Notes: a model not told the origin generated them from the sequence alone. A DNA stretch of 46,339 nt from Alphaproteobacteria bacterium (GCA_016869515.1 VGDZ01000019.1:1-46339), one strand, 5' to 3'; shown: positions 1 through 9,441, counted from the stretch's first letter. Program-made: numbers and translations.

Positions 1-485
1 AGCGAGCGAATCTGGCCGCGGATTTCGGAGGCACGCAGCAGCCGGCCGACCCGGATCGCCTCGCCGCTGGCCGGCGCCGCGGTGGTCAGCAGCGCCACGG
101 GGCGCCCGGCGCGATCGGCCTGATCGGCCAGGTCGGCCAGCGCATCCAGCCGCCGCTGCCAGCCGCCGGCCGAAGCCCAGCCGTCGTCGACCACCAACAG
201 CACCGGTCCGTTGCCGGCGAGACGCAGGGACGGATTCAAAAGGGGATGCGCCAACGCCAAAATCACCAGCGCCGCGATCGCAAGCCGCAGCACCAACAGC
301 CACCAGGGCGTGCGCGAGGGCGTGGTCTCGCGGCGCGGGAGGTCGAGCATCAACCGGAGGGCGGGGAATGCGACATGACGCGGCGGCGGCGGCGTCACCC
401 GTACCAGCCACCAGATCACCGGCAAGAGGCCGAGCGCGGCCAGCATCCAGGGATTGAGAAAGGCGAGGGAGCCGAGGCTCAGCAT
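1..485 (-). CDS. BatA/DUF4159-type membrane protein, N-terminal part (runs off the left edge)
   Basis: This is the first 161 codons of a membrane protein whose C-terminus lies outside the window. Two hydrophobic segments are visible, at about residues 9-27 (after the motif FLNPWML) and 56-78. The second is followed by a vWA-like strand with VLLVVDDGWAS, where a MIDAS-type aspartate motif would sit. This matches the N-terminal aerotolerance-regulator (BatA) domain found at the front of DUF4159 proteins. The ATG lies 1 nt after the stop of the DUF58 gene, so it is the third gene of a moxR-DUF58-BatA operon. Such operons are thought to act in envelope stress or metal-dependent protein maturation; the exact role here is unknown. 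The C-terminal DUF4159 domain is inferred, not seen. Confidence 0.8.
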   Translation of the reverse strand, partial: MLSLGSLAFLNPWMLAALGLLPVIWWLVRVTPPPPRHVAFPALRLMLDLPRRETTPSRTPWWLLVLRLAIAALVILALAHPLLNPSLRLAGNGPVLLVVDDGWASAGGWQRRLDALADLADQADRAGRPVALLTTAAPASGEAIRVGRLLRASEIRGQIRS

Positions 486-486
486 G

Positions 487-1365
487 TCAGATCGTCGGCG
501 ACAGCGCGCCGTAAAGCGCGAGCAGCGCGGTCTGCGCGGGCCGGTCGGTATGGTGGCGGGAATAGGTCCAGCCGCTGGCGCGGGCGATGGCGGCGACGCC
601 CTCGTGCTGGCTTTGGAACCGGGTCAAGTAGTCGGCGCGGCTTTGTTCGACCCGCGGCAAGGTGATCACGCCTTCGGCTTCGAGGCCCTCGAAGCGGACA
701 TGGCCGCCATAGGGCAAGGTCTCCTCGGCCGGATCGACGATCTGCAGCAGATGACCGTTGACCCGCCGCGCCGCCAAGCCGCGCACGGTGGCCTCGATCT
801 CGGGCAAGGGCGCGAGAAAATCGCCGAACATCACGACGTTGGAATGGGCGGGAAGCGGCTCGGGCGGCGGCAGGCTGTTCGCGCTCTTGTCGTGGGACAG
901 CCGGTCGGCCAGCCGGATCGACGCCCCGCGGCCGCCGCGCGCGGTGCGGTCGAGGCCGTAAAGCGCGACATGCTCGCCCGCCCGCAGCAACAGCACCGCC
1001 AGGGCCAGCAGCAAAAGCTCGGCGCGCTCGATCTTGGTCTGCAGAACCCGCGCCGAACGCCAGTTCATCGACGCCGAGGCATCGCGCCACAGCCAAACGC
1101 TTTGCGCCGCCTCCCACTCGGTCTCGCGCAGGAATACGCGCTGGCTCTTGGCGGATTGGCGCCAGTCGATGCGGCTGACGGCATCGCCCGGCTGGTAGGG
1201 GCGGAACTGCCAAAAGGCATCGCCGGTGCCGACCCGCCGCCGGCCGTGAACGCCCTGGGCCACGGTGGCGGCGATGCGCTCGGCCGCGACCAGCAAGGGC
1301 GGCAGCGTCGCCGCCAATTGCTCGGCGGCGTGGCGGCGGCGGTCGATGGCGGCGGTTTCGGCCAC
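487..1365 (-). CDS. DUF58 family protein (MoxR-associated)
   Basis: A protein of 292 aa if the GTG at 1365 is used; this start lies 8 nt after the moxR stop and is the only suitable start in the right place (the longer open frame just reads through moxR). The DUF58 signature is clear: GRRRVGTGDAFWQFRPY at about residues 41-57, then PGD, RIDWR and SAKS to about residue 74. A vWA-like DASAS motif follows at about 95-99. DUF58 proteins work with MoxR AAA+ ATPases, and the gene sits between moxR and a BatA-like gene, which is the standard order. The family assignment is secure; the cellular role is not known from the sequence. Confidence 0.88.
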   Translation of the reverse strand: MAETAAIDRRRHAAEQLAATLPPLLVAAERIAATVAQGVHGRRRVGTGDAFWQFRPYQPGDAVSRIDWRQSAKSQRVFLRETEWEAAQSVWLWRDASASMNWRSARVLQTKIERAELLLLALAVLLLRAGEHVALYGLDRTARGGRGASIRLADRLSHDKSANSLPPPEPLPAHSNVVMFGDFLAPLPEIEATVRGLAARRVNGHLLQIVDPAEETLPYGGHVRFEGLEAEGVITLPRVEQSRADYLTRFQSQHEGVAAIARASGWTYSRHHTDRPAQTALLALYGALSPTI

Positions 1366-1373
1366 CTTGCGGC

Positions 1374-2372
1374 TCAGCCGAGACGCTCGGTCAAACGTTC
1401 GATCACTTGTTCCAGGCCGACGCCGTCGGCGCGGGCGGCGAAATTGACCGCCATGCGGTGGCGCAGCACCGGCGCCGCCAGGGCGACGACATCGTCGACC
1501 GAAGGCGCCAGCCTGCCGTCGAGCAGGGCGTGGGCGCGCACCGCCAGCATCAGCGCCTGGCTGGCACGCGGTCCTGGACCCCAAGCGACATGCTTGCGCA
1601 CCAGGTCGAGATCGCTGGTCTCGGGTCGGCCGGCCCGCACCAGATCGAGGATGGCGTTCATCACCGCCTCGCCGACCGGGACGCGCCGCACCAACCGCTG
1701 GGCGGCGATCAGTTCCTCGGCGCTCATCGCCTGGGCGGGGCGCTCGTCGTTGTTGCCGGTGGTCGCCAGCAGCATCAAGATCTCAGCCTCGCGGTCGGGA
1801 TAGCCGACATCGATCTGCATCAGGAAGCGATCGAGCTGGGCTTCGGGCAGGGGGTAGGTGCCCTCTTGCTCGATCGGGTTCTGGGTAGCGAGGACATGGA
1901 ACGGCGCCGGCAGCGCATAGGACTGGCCGGCGACCGAGACCTGGTGCTCCTGCATCGCCTGCAGCAGCGCCGACTGGGTGCGCGGGCTGGCGCGGTTGAT
2001 TTCGTCGGCCATCAGCACCTGACAGAACACCGGACCCTTGATGAAGCGGAAGGCGCGCCGGCCATGCTCGGTCTCTTCCAGCACCTCCGAGCCGAGAATA
2101 TCGGCCGGCATCAAATCGGGAGTAAACTGGACGCGTTTGGCGGAAAGCCCGAGCACCGTGCCCAAGGTCTCGACCAGCCGGGTCTTGGCCAGGCCCGGTA
2201 CGCCGATCAACAGCGCGTGCCCGCCCGACAGGATGGTGATCAGCGACTGGTCGATGACCGTCTTCTGTCCGAAGATCACGCGACCGATCCGGTCGCGTAC
2301 GGCCATCATCTTGCGGCCCAACCCCTCGACGTCGCGGATCAGGGAGTCATCGGCCGCAGTGGCGATCTGCAT
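1374..2372 (-). CDS. MoxR family AAA+ ATPase
   Basis: A 332-aa protein of normal length for the family. Walker A GVPGLAKT is at residues 57-64, Walker B VLMADE at 119-124, sensor 1 ATQNP at 162-166, and LDRF with the conserved arginine at 180-183. MoxR ATPases are chaperone-like and help assemble or activate enzyme complexes, often together with DUF58/vWA partners; both partner genes lie immediately downstream. The ATG is only 8 nt from a perfect TATAAT on the same strand and has no Shine-Dalgarno sequence, so the mRNA may be leaderless. The methanol-dehydrogenase role of the founding member should not be assumed. Confidence 0.93.
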   Translation of the reverse strand: MQIATAADDSLIRDVEGLGRKMMAVRDRIGRVIFGQKTVIDQSLITILSGGHALLIGVPGLAKTRLVETLGTVLGLSAKRVQFTPDLMPADILGSEVLEETEHGRRAFRFIKGPVFCQVLMADEINRASPRTQSALLQAMQEHQVSVAGQSYALPAPFHVLATQNPIEQEGTYPLPEAQLDRFLMQIDVGYPDREAEILMLLATTGNNDERPAQAMSAEELIAAQRLVRRVPVGEAVMNAILDLVRAGRPETSDLDLVRKHVAWGPGPRASQALMLAVRAHALLDGRLAPSVDDVVALAAPVLRHRMAVNFAARADGVGLEQVIERLTERLG

Positions 2373-2380
2373 GGCGGGGA

Positions 2381-2411
2381 ATTATATACGAAAGGCCGGA
2401 AGTCGTGGGAA
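2381..2411 (-). promoter_or_regulatory. Possible promoter of the moxR operon, leaderless start
   Basis: On the minus strand there is a perfect -10 TATAAT (2386 to 2381) and an imperfect -35 TTCCCA (2411 to 2406), with a 19-nt spacer. Transcription from it would start about 7 nt downstream, at or next to the moxR ATG at 2372. The -10 is strong, the -35 weak. Confidence 0.45.
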
Positions 2412-2423
2412 AATGGCAAGGCC

Positions 2424-2987
2424 ATGAGCAGCGACATTGCGCGGAGTTTGGCCGGGTTGAAGGGCGCGGTTCCGAGCGGACCGGGCGGCCGGCCGATGCT
2501 GTTCTGCGGCGACATCGACATGCGCATCGGCCGCGACGGCACATGGTACTACCTGGGCTCGCCGATCGGCCGCAAGCCCTTGGTCAAGCTGTTCGCGACC
2601 GTGTTGCGGCGCGAGGATGACGGCGACTACTACCTGGTGACGCCGGTCGAGCGATGCCGTATCCGGGTCGACGACGCCCCGTTTGTCGCGGTCGAGGTCG
2701 ATGTTGCCGATGGAGGCGACGGGCGGGCGCTGGTGTTTCGTACCAACCTGGACGAACAAGTGACCGCCGACGCCGCGCACCCGATTCGGGTACGAGTCGA
2801 TTCGCTGACCGGCGAGCCGACCCCCTATGTGCTGGTGCGGGCGGGGCTGGAAGCGCTGATCGCGCGGCCGGTGTTCTATCAATTGGTCGGAATGGCCGAC
2901 ACCAGGTTGGTCGATGGGCAGGAGGTTTTGGGCGTGGTCAGTGCCGGCCGGTTCTTCAGCCTCGGCCGCTTGGACGGCAAGCCATGA
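2424..2987 (+). CDS. DUF1285 domain-containing protein
   Basis: 187 aa, cytoplasmic, no signal peptide. The conserved block DIDMRIGRDGTWYYLGSPIG, followed by RKPLVKLFATVLRRE and YYLVTPVE, is the DUF1285 pattern. Function unknown. The ATG at 2424 fits the family's N-terminus; a longer open frame upstream is the antisense of moxR. Its stop overlaps the next start (ATGA), so it heads a translationally coupled six-gene run. No clear Shine-Dalgarno is visible. Confidence 0.85.
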   Translation: MSSDIARSLAGLKGAVPSGPGGRPMLFCGDIDMRIGRDGTWYYLGSPIGRKPLVKLFATVLRREDDGDYYLVTPVERCRIRVDDAPFVAVEVDVADGGDGRALVFRTNLDEQVTADAAHPIRVRVDSLTGEPTPYVLVRAGLEALIARPVFYQLVGMADTRLVDGQEVLGVVSAGRFFSLGRLDGKP

Positions 2988-3610
2988 TCCCCCGTCAGCG
3001 CCTGATCGAGCGGCTGCGAGCGGCCGATGGTTGGCCAGTGCCGGTCGAGACGGCGGTGCGCGGCGCACGCTCGGATTACGATCTCAATCCGAGTGCAGCG
3101 CCCGGACCCAAGCCGCTGACCCGCGCGGCGGTGCTGGTGCCGCTGATTCAGCACGAGGGCGATTGGACGGTGTTGCTGACGCAGCGCACCGATCATCTGC
3201 AGCATCATGCCGGCCAGATCAGCTTTCCCGGCGGTCGGGCCGAAGAGGGCGATAGCGGTCCGGTCGAGACCGCCTTGCGCGAAAGCGAAGAGGAGATCGG
3301 GCTCGATCCGGGATTGGTCGAGCCGATCGGAACGCTCGACACCTACGAGACCGTGACCGGATTCCTGGTGGTGCCGGTGGTCGGATTGGTGCGTCCCGAT
3401 TTTCGGCTCAAGCTCGACAGTTTCGAAGTCGCCGAGGCGTTCGAGGTGCCGCTGGCCTTTGTGCTCGATCGCCGCAATCACCAACGCCACAGCCGGGAGC
3501 GGCAAGGCGTGAAGCGCCACTTCTACGTCCTGCCCTACGAACGGCGCTACATCTGGGGCGCGACCGCGGGCATGCTGGTCAATCTGCACGATCGGTTGGT
3601 GACGCCGTGA
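2984..3610 (+). CDS. Nudix hydrolase, CoA diphosphatase type
   Basis: 208 aa. The Nudix core has G84, R99-E100 and E102-E104 followed by IGL. The usual glutamate early in the box is aspartate (D90), as in many CoA-cleaving members. Just before the box, LLTQRTDHLQHHAGQISFPG (64-83) is the NuCoA motif that marks enzymes hydrolysing CoA or acyl-CoA to 3',5'-ADP and (acyl-)phosphopantetheine. The start overlaps the previous stop by 4 nt. The position just before DUF6111 and the CCA-adding enzyme suggests a conserved alphaproteobacterial operon. Substrate is inferred from the motif. Confidence 0.88.
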   Translation: MIPRQRLIERLRAADGWPVPVETAVRGARSDYDLNPSAAPGPKPLTRAAVLVPLIQHEGDWTVLLTQRTDHLQHHAGQISFPGGRAEEGDSGPVETALRESEEEIGLDPGLVEPIGTLDTYETVTGFLVVPVVGLVRPDFRLKLDSFEVAEAFEVPLAFVLDRRNHQRHSRERQGVKRHFYVLPYERRYIWGATAGMLVNLHDRLVTP

Positions 3611-3954
3611 TCCGCCAGCTGCTGGTCCTTGGCGGCCTGTTCCTGATCCCGTTCGTGGTCTACGGCATCTATCGCCTCTTGGGCGGCGGACGCCCGCCGC
3701 CGCCCGATCCCGAGGCCGAAGCGCGCCGCAAGGCCGAAGAGGCCGCCTTCGCCAAGGCGCACAAGGACGTGCTGCGCGGCCTCAAGCATCAACCGACCGG
3801 CAAGGCGCCGACGGCCGTAGCCAAACCCGTGCCCTGGTTCAGTCTGACGGTGCTGGGCCTGATCATGATCTGCGTCGGTCTGGTTTATTTCGGGCTGGCC
3901 GGGGGCGAGGGGATGTTCAACATCCGCGGCACGCCGGTCAAAGCGGCGCAGTGA
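3607..3954 (+). CDS. DUF6111 family membrane protein
   Basis: 115 aa, GTG start overlapping the Nudix stop (GTGA). Two membrane segments, about 4-25 (ending PFVVYGIYRLL) and 77-98, flank a charged, proline-rich stretch (about 28-60). This length and the LFLIPFVVYGIY motif fit DUF6111, an uncharacterised family usually found between a CoA Nudix gene and the CCA-adding enzyme gene, as here. No function can be proposed from the sequence. Confidence 0.75.
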   Translation: MIRQLLVLGGLFLIPFVVYGIYRLLGGGRPPPPDPEAEARRKAEEAAFAKAHKDVLRGLKHQPTGKAPTAVAKPVPWFSLTVLGLIMICVGLVYFGLAGGEGMFNIRGTPVKAAQ

Positions 3955-5186
3955 GCAAGCCCTGGGTCGCGGTCGAACGTCTGGTCCGCCGCGATTGGCT
4001 GGAGCGGGCAGATACCCGCGCCGTCTTTGCGGCGCTGGCGACCGGCGGAGCCGTGGTGCGGGCGGTCGGCGGCTGCGTGCGCGACTCGCTGCTGGATCGG
4101 CCGGTCGAGGATGTCGACATTGCCACTCCGGAATCGCCCGATCTGGCGACCGAACGACTCGGTCGAGCCGGTATCAAGGTCGTACCGACCGGCCTCAAGC
4201 ACGGCACGGTGACGGCGGTGATCGATCGTCGCGGCTTCGAGATCACCAGCCTGCGACGCGACGTCGCCACCGACGGCCGGCATGCCACCGTCGCCTATAC
4301 CGGGGATTGGCAAGCCGATGCCGAACGCCGCGATCTGACCTTGAACGCGCTTTATTGCGGCGCGGACGGCGAAGTGTTCGATCCGGTGGGCGGCTTGGCC
4401 GATCTGCGGGCGGGGCGGGTGAGGTTCGTCGGCGATCCCGATCGGCGCATCGCCGAAGATCGTCTGCGCATGTTGCGGTTTTTCCGCTTTCATGCCCGCT
4501 TCGGGCGCGGCGAGCCGGATGGTGCCGGGATCGAGGCCTGTCGGCGTGCGGCGCCAGATCTGCTCAAACTGTCGGGGGAACGCCTGCGGGTCGAGACGCT
4601 GAAGCTGTTGGCGTCGCCCGATCCGGTGCCGACGCTGCGCGCCATGCGCCAGGCAGAGGTACTGGAAGTGCTGCTGCCCGAGGCCGATACGTTCCTCGGT
4701 ATCGACAAGCTTGTTGCTTGGGAGCGCGCGCGCGGCCGCTGCGATCCATTGCTGCGGCTGGCGGCGCTGGTGCGCCACCGCGAGACCCGGCCGTTAGCGG
4801 CCCGGCTGAAATTGTCCAATGCCGAGGCCTCGCGGCTGCGCCATTTGACGATTTCGCCGGTGGGGTATTCGGCCACCGCCGCCCCCGAAGCGGTGCGTGC
4901 GGGGGTCTATGCCGTCGGCAAGGCATTGTATCTCGATTTGGTCACGCTGGAGGAGGCGATCGATCCTGCCTTTGCCGCGATCCGTCGCGTGGCCGAGGCG
5001 TTCGAGCCCAAACCGATGCCGGTCGGCGGCGCCGACGCCAAGGCGCTGGGCCTGAGCGCAGGGCCGACGCTTGGCCAGGCGCTGGCCGAGCTGGAGGCGT
5101 GGTGGATCGGGCAGGACTTCCAACCCGATCGCGCTGCGCTGTTGACGAAGCTGGCCGCGATCGTCCGGCGAGAGGCTGCGTCATGA
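3951..5186 (+). CDS. cca: CCA tRNA nucleotidyltransferase (class II)
   Basis: 411 aa. It would add or repair the 3' CCA end of tRNAs. The nucleotidyltransferase head shows GGCVRD (40-45), the metal-binding DVDIAT (54-59), RRDLTLNAL further on, and the class II neck with FDPVGG and EDRLRMLRFFRFHARF. The GTG start overlaps the previous stop by 4 nt, and the end overlaps the next gene (ATGA). The C-terminal part is of the shorter, HD-less alphaproteobacterial form. A poly(A) polymerase is the main alternative, but length and context favour the CCA enzyme. Confidence 0.92.
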   Translation: MSKPWVAVERLVRRDWLERADTRAVFAALATGGAVVRAVGGCVRDSLLDRPVEDVDIATPESPDLATERLGRAGIKVVPTGLKHGTVTAVIDRRGFEITSLRRDVATDGRHATVAYTGDWQADAERRDLTLNALYCGADGEVFDPVGGLADLRAGRVRFVGDPDRRIAEDRLRMLRFFRFHARFGRGEPDGAGIEACRRAAPDLLKLSGERLRVETLKLLASPDPVPTLRAMRQAEVLEVLLPEADTFLGIDKLVAWERARGRCDPLLRLAALVRHRETRPLAARLKLSNAEASRLRHLTISPVGYSATAAPEAVRAGVYAVGKALYLDLVTLEEAIDPAFAAIRRVAEAFEPKPMPVGGADAKALGLSAGPTLGQALAELEAWWIGQDFQPDRAALLTKLAAIVRREAAS

Positions 5187-5827
5187 CCCAGTTGCGGCTC
5201 TTGTTCTTCGGCGATTCGATCGCCAACGGCACTGGCGACAGCAGCTATCTCGGTTGGCCCGGGCGGCTATGCGCGGCCGAGCGCGCCCGGGGCCACGACC
5301 TCACGCTCTACAATCTCGGCGTGCGCGCCGACACCTCGGCGCAGATCCGCCGCCGCTGGCGCAGCGAGGCCGAGGCGCGCTGGCGCAGCGATGTGGCGCA
5401 GGCGTTGGTGTTCGCCTTCGGCGTCAACGACAGCGCCGAGGAAGGCGGGGGCGCAATCCGCGTGCCGCTGGATCAATCGCTGCAAAATGCCGAGGCGATG
5501 CTGACCGAGGCCAAGGCGTTGGCGCCGGTGTTGTGGATCGGACCGGCGCCGATCGCCGATGCCATGCAGCCCTTGCGGCCCTCGGCCACGGTCAGTTTTC
5601 ATTTCCGCAACCGGGTCATCGCCGACTATGTCGCGCGCTATCGCGAACTGGCGGTGCGGATGGGTGTCCCGTTCCTCGATACGTTCGAGGCCCTAGGCCG
5701 CGCCCCGGCCTGGGCGCGTTACGTCGCCGCAGGCGACGGGGTGCATCCCGCGGCGGAAGGCTACGCCATGCTGGCGCGGCTGGTCGATGACTGGCCGGCC
5801 TGGCGGCGATGGATGGGAGGCGCCTGA
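5183..5827 (+). CDS. SGNH/GDSL hydrolase
   Basis: 214 aa, cytoplasmic as far as can be seen (no signal peptide). All four SGNH blocks are present: GDS with nucleophile S12, NLGV with G46, GVND with N82, and DGVH with D185 and H188. It would be an esterase, lipase or thioesterase acting on a small ester; the substrate is unknown. It is coupled by ATGA to cca upstream and by TGATG to the DUF599 gene downstream. Confidence 0.88.
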   Translation: MTQLRLLFFGDSIANGTGDSSYLGWPGRLCAAERARGHDLTLYNLGVRADTSAQIRRRWRSEAEARWRSDVAQALVFAFGVNDSAEEGGGAIRVPLDQSLQNAEAMLTEAKALAPVLWIGPAPIADAMQPLRPSATVSFHFRNRVIADYVARYRELAVRMGVPFLDTFEALGRAPAWARYVAAGDGVHPAAEGYAMLARLVDDWPAWRRWMGGA

Positions 5828-6525
5828 TGTGGCTCGGCCTGACTCTGCTCGATTGGGTGGCGCTGGCGTGGTTCCTGCTGGCCTGGTTCGGCTACACCCG
5901 CATGGCCGACGACCTTTCGGCCAAGGGCGGAGGCGGCCTCAACCAGCGGCTGCAGGTGTTGCGGCGGCGCTGGGCGGTGGCGATGATGGCGCGCGACAAT
6001 CGCATTGTCGATGCGCAGCTGATCGGTCACTCGATCCATTCCGCCACTTTCTTCGCCTCGACCACCATCCTGATCATCGCCGGCCTGGTCGGCGCCTTCG
6101 GCGGCGTCGAGGCGGTGCATCGCATGCTGGCGGAGTCGGGGCTGGCGGTGGACACCACCCGCGCCGTACTGGAACTGAAACTCCTGGCGCTGCTGGCGGT
6201 CTATGCCTACGGCTTCATCAAGTTCACCTGGTCGATCCGGCAGTTCAACTATCTCTGCGTGCTGATCGGCGCCGTGCCCGAGGGCGCGGCGTCGACTTCC
6301 GAATCCCGCGCCCGTCATGCCGAAGGCGTGGTCGGCGTGCTGTCCTTGGCCTCGCACAGCTACAATGCCGGCCTGCGCAGCTACTATTTCGCGCTTGCCA
6401 TGCTGGGATGGTTCTTCCATCCGGGACTGTTCCTGTTCGCGACCGCTTGGGCGGCGGGCGTGCTGCTGTGGCGGCAGACCCGCTCGCCGACCCTCAAGGC
6501 GATCAGCGATTTGGCGCGGGAGTAG
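5827..6525 (+). CDS. DUF599 family membrane protein
   Basis: 232 aa. Hydrophobic segments at about 2-22, 69-93, 117-135 and 186-215 predict four membrane spans. MMARDNRIVDAQLIGHS, the TWSIRQFNY stretch and a late SHSYNAGLRSYYFALA stretch are the conserved DUF599 blocks. Function unknown. The start at 5827 shares one base with the previous stop (TGATG). It is the last gene of the six-gene plus-strand run and meets the ABC operon tail to tail. Confidence 0.83.
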   Translation: MWLGLTLLDWVALAWFLLAWFGYTRMADDLSAKGGGGLNQRLQVLRRRWAVAMMARDNRIVDAQLIGHSIHSATFFASTTILIIAGLVGAFGGVEAVHRMLAESGLAVDTTRAVLELKLLALLAVYAYGFIKFTWSIRQFNYLCVLIGAVPEGAASTSESRARHAEGVVGVLSLASHSYNAGLRSYYFALAMLGWFFHPGLFLFATAWAAGVLLWRQTRSPTLKAISDLARE

Positions 6526-6528
6526 CGC

Positions 6529-7536
6529 TCAGCCCCTCAAATGGCAGGCCACCATGTGGCCGTTCGGGCCGGCCGGCTTGAGCTTGGGGTCCTCGCTGGC
6601 GCAGAGCGGCATTTTGCGGATCGGGCAGCGAGTGTGGAAATGGCAGCCGGTCGGCCGGCGGATCGGGCTTGGCACGTCGCCGGTCAGCGGAATGCGCTGG
6701 CGCTTGGCGGTGGGATCGGGGATCGGCACCGCCGACAGCAGCGCCTCGGTATAGGGGTGGAGCGGCTGGGTGTAGAGGTCGCGCGCGGTGGCGATTTCGA
6801 CGATGCGGCCGAGATACATCACCGCCACCCGCGTGCTGATGTGTTCGACCACCGACAGGTCGTGGGCGATGAAGATGTAGGTCAGTCCGAATTTGGTCTG
6901 CAAGTCCTCGAGCAAGTTGATGACCTGGGCCTGAATCGAGACGTCGAGCGCCGACACCGGTTCGTCGCAGACGATCAGCTTGGGCGAGACCGCCAAGGCG
7001 CGAGCGATGCCGATGCGCTGGCGCTGTCCGCCCGAGAACTCGTGGGGATAGCGCCGCACATGGTCGGCACCGAGACCGACCGTCTCCAGCAATTCGATGA
7101 TACGGTCCTCGAAGGCGCGCTTGGTCGGGGTGAGGCCGTGGATGATCAGCGCCTCGCCGATGATCGCGCCCACGGTCATGCGCGGGTTGAGCGAGGCGAA
7201 CGGGTCCTGGAAGATGATCTGCATGTCGCGCCGCAACGCCGCCAATTCGCGGCCGCCCATGCGCAGCACGTCGCGGCCTTCGAACCAGACCTCGCCGGCG
7301 CTGGGCTCGATCAAGCGCAGCAGGCAGCGACCGGTGGTCGACTTGCCGCAGCCGGATTCGCCGACCAAGCCCAGGGTCTCGCCCTTGATCAGATCGAAGC
7401 TAACGCCGTCGACGGCGTGGACTCGGTCGGTTTCGCCGCCGAACAGGCCCCCCTTGAGCGAAAAGGTCTTGGCCAGATCCTTGATCCGCATCAGCGGCTG
7501 GCCGGGCGTGCGGGCGGTGTCCGGAACTCCGCTCAT
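6529..7536 (-). CDS. Peptide/nickel-type ABC transporter ATP-binding protein (OppF/DppF-like)
   Basis: 335 aa. Walker [10 protein letters not shown] at 59-67, Q-loop [12 protein letters not shown] around 107-118, ABC signature FSGGQRQR at 167-174, Walker B LIVCDEP at 187-193, and the family-typical cysteine-bearing C-terminal region CHFHTRCP. It is one of the two ATPases that power uptake of oligopeptides or related solutes through the inner membrane. The ATG overlaps the stop of the OppD-like gene (ATGA). A longer open frame upstream is an antisense shadow. Confidence 0.93.
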   Translation of the reverse strand: MSGVPDTARTPGQPLMRIKDLAKTFSLKGGLFGGETDRVHAVDGVSFDLIKGETLGLVGESGCGKSTTGRCLLRLIEPSAGEVWFEGRDVLRMGGRELAALRRDMQIIFQDPFASLNPRMTVGAIIGEALIIHGLTPTKRAFEDRIIELLETVGLGADHVRRYPHEFSGGQRQRIGIARALAVSPKLIVCDEPVSALDVSIQAQVINLLEDLQTKFGLTYIFIAHDLSVVEHISTRVAVMYLGRIVEIATARDLYTQPLHPYTEALLSAVPIPDPTAKRQRIPLTGDVPSPIRRPTGCHFHTRCPIRKMPLCASEDPKLKPAGPNGHMVACHLRG

Positions 7537-8504
7537 AGCACGCAGGCCACCTTGTGGTCGGGCGCAATCTCGCGCAAGGGCGGTTCCGCCTGGATGCAGG
7601 CCGGCATGGCATGCTTGCAGCGCGGTGCGAAACGGCAGCCCGGCGGCAGGCGCAACAGGCTGGGCACCGTGCCGCCGATCGCCTCCAGCCGGGTCTTGTG
7701 CTTGGCGGCGGTGTCGATGCGCGGGATCGAACGGATCAGGCCTTGGGTATAGGGGTGGCGGGGTGCCGCGAACAGCAGGCCGACCGGTGCCTCCTCGACC
7801 ACCTTGCCGGCATACATCACCACCACGCGCTGCGCGGTCTCGGCCACCACGCCCATGGCATGGGTGATCAGCATCACCGCCATGCCGAAGCGGTCCTTCA
7901 TCTCTCGCAAGAGATCGAGGATCTGCGCCTGGATGGTGACGTCGAGCGCGGTGGTCGGCTCGTCGGCGATCAGCAGCGCGGGATCGCAGGACAGCGCCAT
8001 GGCGATCATCACGCGCTGACGCATGCCGCCCGAAAACTGATGCGGATAGTCGTCGATCCGGCGCTCGGGGTTGGGGATGTGCACGAGCTTCAGCATCTCG
8101 ATGGTGCGGTCGCGCGCCGCCTTGCGGCCGAGGCTCTGGTGCAGCCGGACGACCTCGCCGATCTGATCGCCGACGGTGTAGACCGGATTGAGCGAGGTCA
8201 TCGGCTCCTGAAAGATGATGGCGATTTCCTTGCTGCGGATGTCGCGCATCGCCTCCGGGGGCAGCGGAACCAGGTCGCGTCCGCGCCACAGGATCTGGCC
8301 GCCGGCGATGCGCCCGGGCGGCATGGCGATCAGCTTGAGCGCGGTCATGGCGGTGACGGTCTTGCCGCAACCCGACTCGCCGACCACGCCCAGGGTCTCG
8401 CCGCGGTCGATGGTCAGGTCGACGCCGTCGACCGCCGGCACCACGCCGTCGTCGGTGTCGAAATGGGTCTTGAGGCCGCGGATTTCGAGCAGGCGTTCGC
8501 TCAC
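7533..8504 (-). CDS. Peptide/nickel-type ABC transporter ATP-binding protein (OppD/DppD-like)
   Basis: 323 aa. Walker A GESGCGKT at 42-49, [12 protein letters not shown] around 97-108, signature FSGGMRQR at 157-164, Walker B LLIADEP at 177-183, and the C-terminal cysteine-containing extension ([14 protein letters not shown]) typical of the D subunit. GTG start at 8504 with a GAGGTGG ribosome-binding site just upstream. It pairs with the downstream F-type ATPase as the energising heterodimer. Confidence 0.93.
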   Translation of the reverse strand: MSERLLEIRGLKTHFDTDDGVVPAVDGVDLTIDRGETLGVVGESGCGKTVTAMTALKLIAMPPGRIAGGQILWRGRDLVPLPPEAMRDIRSKEIAIIFQEPMTSLNPVYTVGDQIGEVVRLHQSLGRKAARDRTIEMLKLVHIPNPERRIDDYPHQFSGGMRQRVMIAMALSCDPALLIADEPTTALDVTIQAQILDLLREMKDRFGMAVMLITHAMGVVAETAQRVVVMYAGKVVEEAPVGLLFAAPRHPYTQGLIRSIPRIDTAAKHKTRLEAIGGTVPSLLRLPPGCRFAPRCKHAMPACIQAEPPLREIAPDHKVACVL

Positions 8505-8514
8505 ACAACCACCT

Positions 8515-9441
8515 CTAAATGACCTTGCGCGGATCGAGCGCGTCGCGCAGCCCGTCGCCGATGAAGCTGATGGTCAGCACGACGACGAAGATCGCGGCGC
8601 CGGGGAACAGCGCCCAATGCGGCGCGATGTCGAGATAGTCCTTGGCGTCGAACAACAGCCGGCCCCAGGTCGGAATGTCGGGCGGGAATCCAAGGCCGAG
8701 GAAGGACAGGGTGGACTCGAACACGATCGCGGCGGCGACGTCGATGGTGGCCGCCACCACCAGCGGCCCGAACGAGTTGGGTAGGATATGGCGCACCACC
8801 TGGCGCGTGGTCGAGGCGCCCAAGGCCCGCGCCGCCTCGACGAACTCCTTTTCGCGCAGCGAGAAGAACTGCGCCCGCACCAGCCTTGCCGCCGGCATCC
8901 AGCGGAAGCCGCCGATTATCGCCACGATCAGTATGAAGATGCCGGCTTCGGGTCCGGCGATGGATTTCAGGGAATCGCGGAACAAATAAATGATCAGCAG
9001 CAACAGCGGCAATTGCGGTAGGGCCAGGAACAGGTCCGTCACCCACATCAGCGCGGCATCGATGCTGCCGCGCGACATGCCGGCGATGGCGCCCACCACC
9101 GTGCCGACCAGGATCGCCACCACCATCGCCGCCAGGCCGACCGCCAGCGAGATGCGGCCGCCATAAAGCATGCGGGCCAGCAGATCCTGGCCGAGATCGT
9201 CGGTGCCGAGCGGGTGCTTGGCCGATGGCGCCTTGAGGCGGGCGGTGAAATCGATTTCGTTGATTGGCACCGTCCAGAAGGTGGGGCCGAGCAGGACGGC
9301 GAGGATGATCGCCAGCAGCACGACCGAGCTGACCACCGCCAGGCGATGGCGGCGAAAGCGCCGCCAGGCCTCGTAGGCCAGCGACACCGGCTGGGGTCGC
9401 GCGATCTCAGCGGTAGGTGATGCGAGGGTCGAGCCAACCAT
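8515..9441 (-). CDS. Peptide-type ABC transporter permease (OppC/DppC-like)
   Basis: 308 aa. A cytosolic N-terminus is followed by about six membrane spans. The coupling-helix (EAA) motif is [19 protein letters not shown], then LPNS, and the [19 protein letters not shown] block is diagnostic for the C-type permease. The start at 9441 makes the gene overlap the OppB-like gene by 35 nt; there is no clear ribosome-binding site, so the true start may lie slightly further in. It forms the membrane channel with the B permease. Confidence 0.9.
   Translation of the reverse strand: MVGSTLASPTAEIARPQPVSLAYEAWRRFRRHRLAVVSSVVLLAIILAVLLGPTFWTVPINEIDFTARLKAPSAKHPLGTDDLGQDLLARMLYGGRISLAVGLAAMVVAILVGTVVGAIAGMSRGSIDAALMWVTDLFLALPQLPLLLLIIYLFRDSLKSIAGPEAGIFILIVAIIGGFRWMPAARLVRAQFFSLREKEFVEAARALGASTTRQVVRHILPNSFGPLVVAATIDVAAAIVFESTLSFLGLGFPPDIPTWGRLLFDAKDYLDIAPHWALFPGAAIFVVVLTISFIGDGLRDALDPRKVI

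Noticed and set aside
454-2372. Long plus-strand ORFs opposite the moxR operon
   Set aside because: Arginine- and glycine-rich antisense frames of GC-rich genes without domain content.
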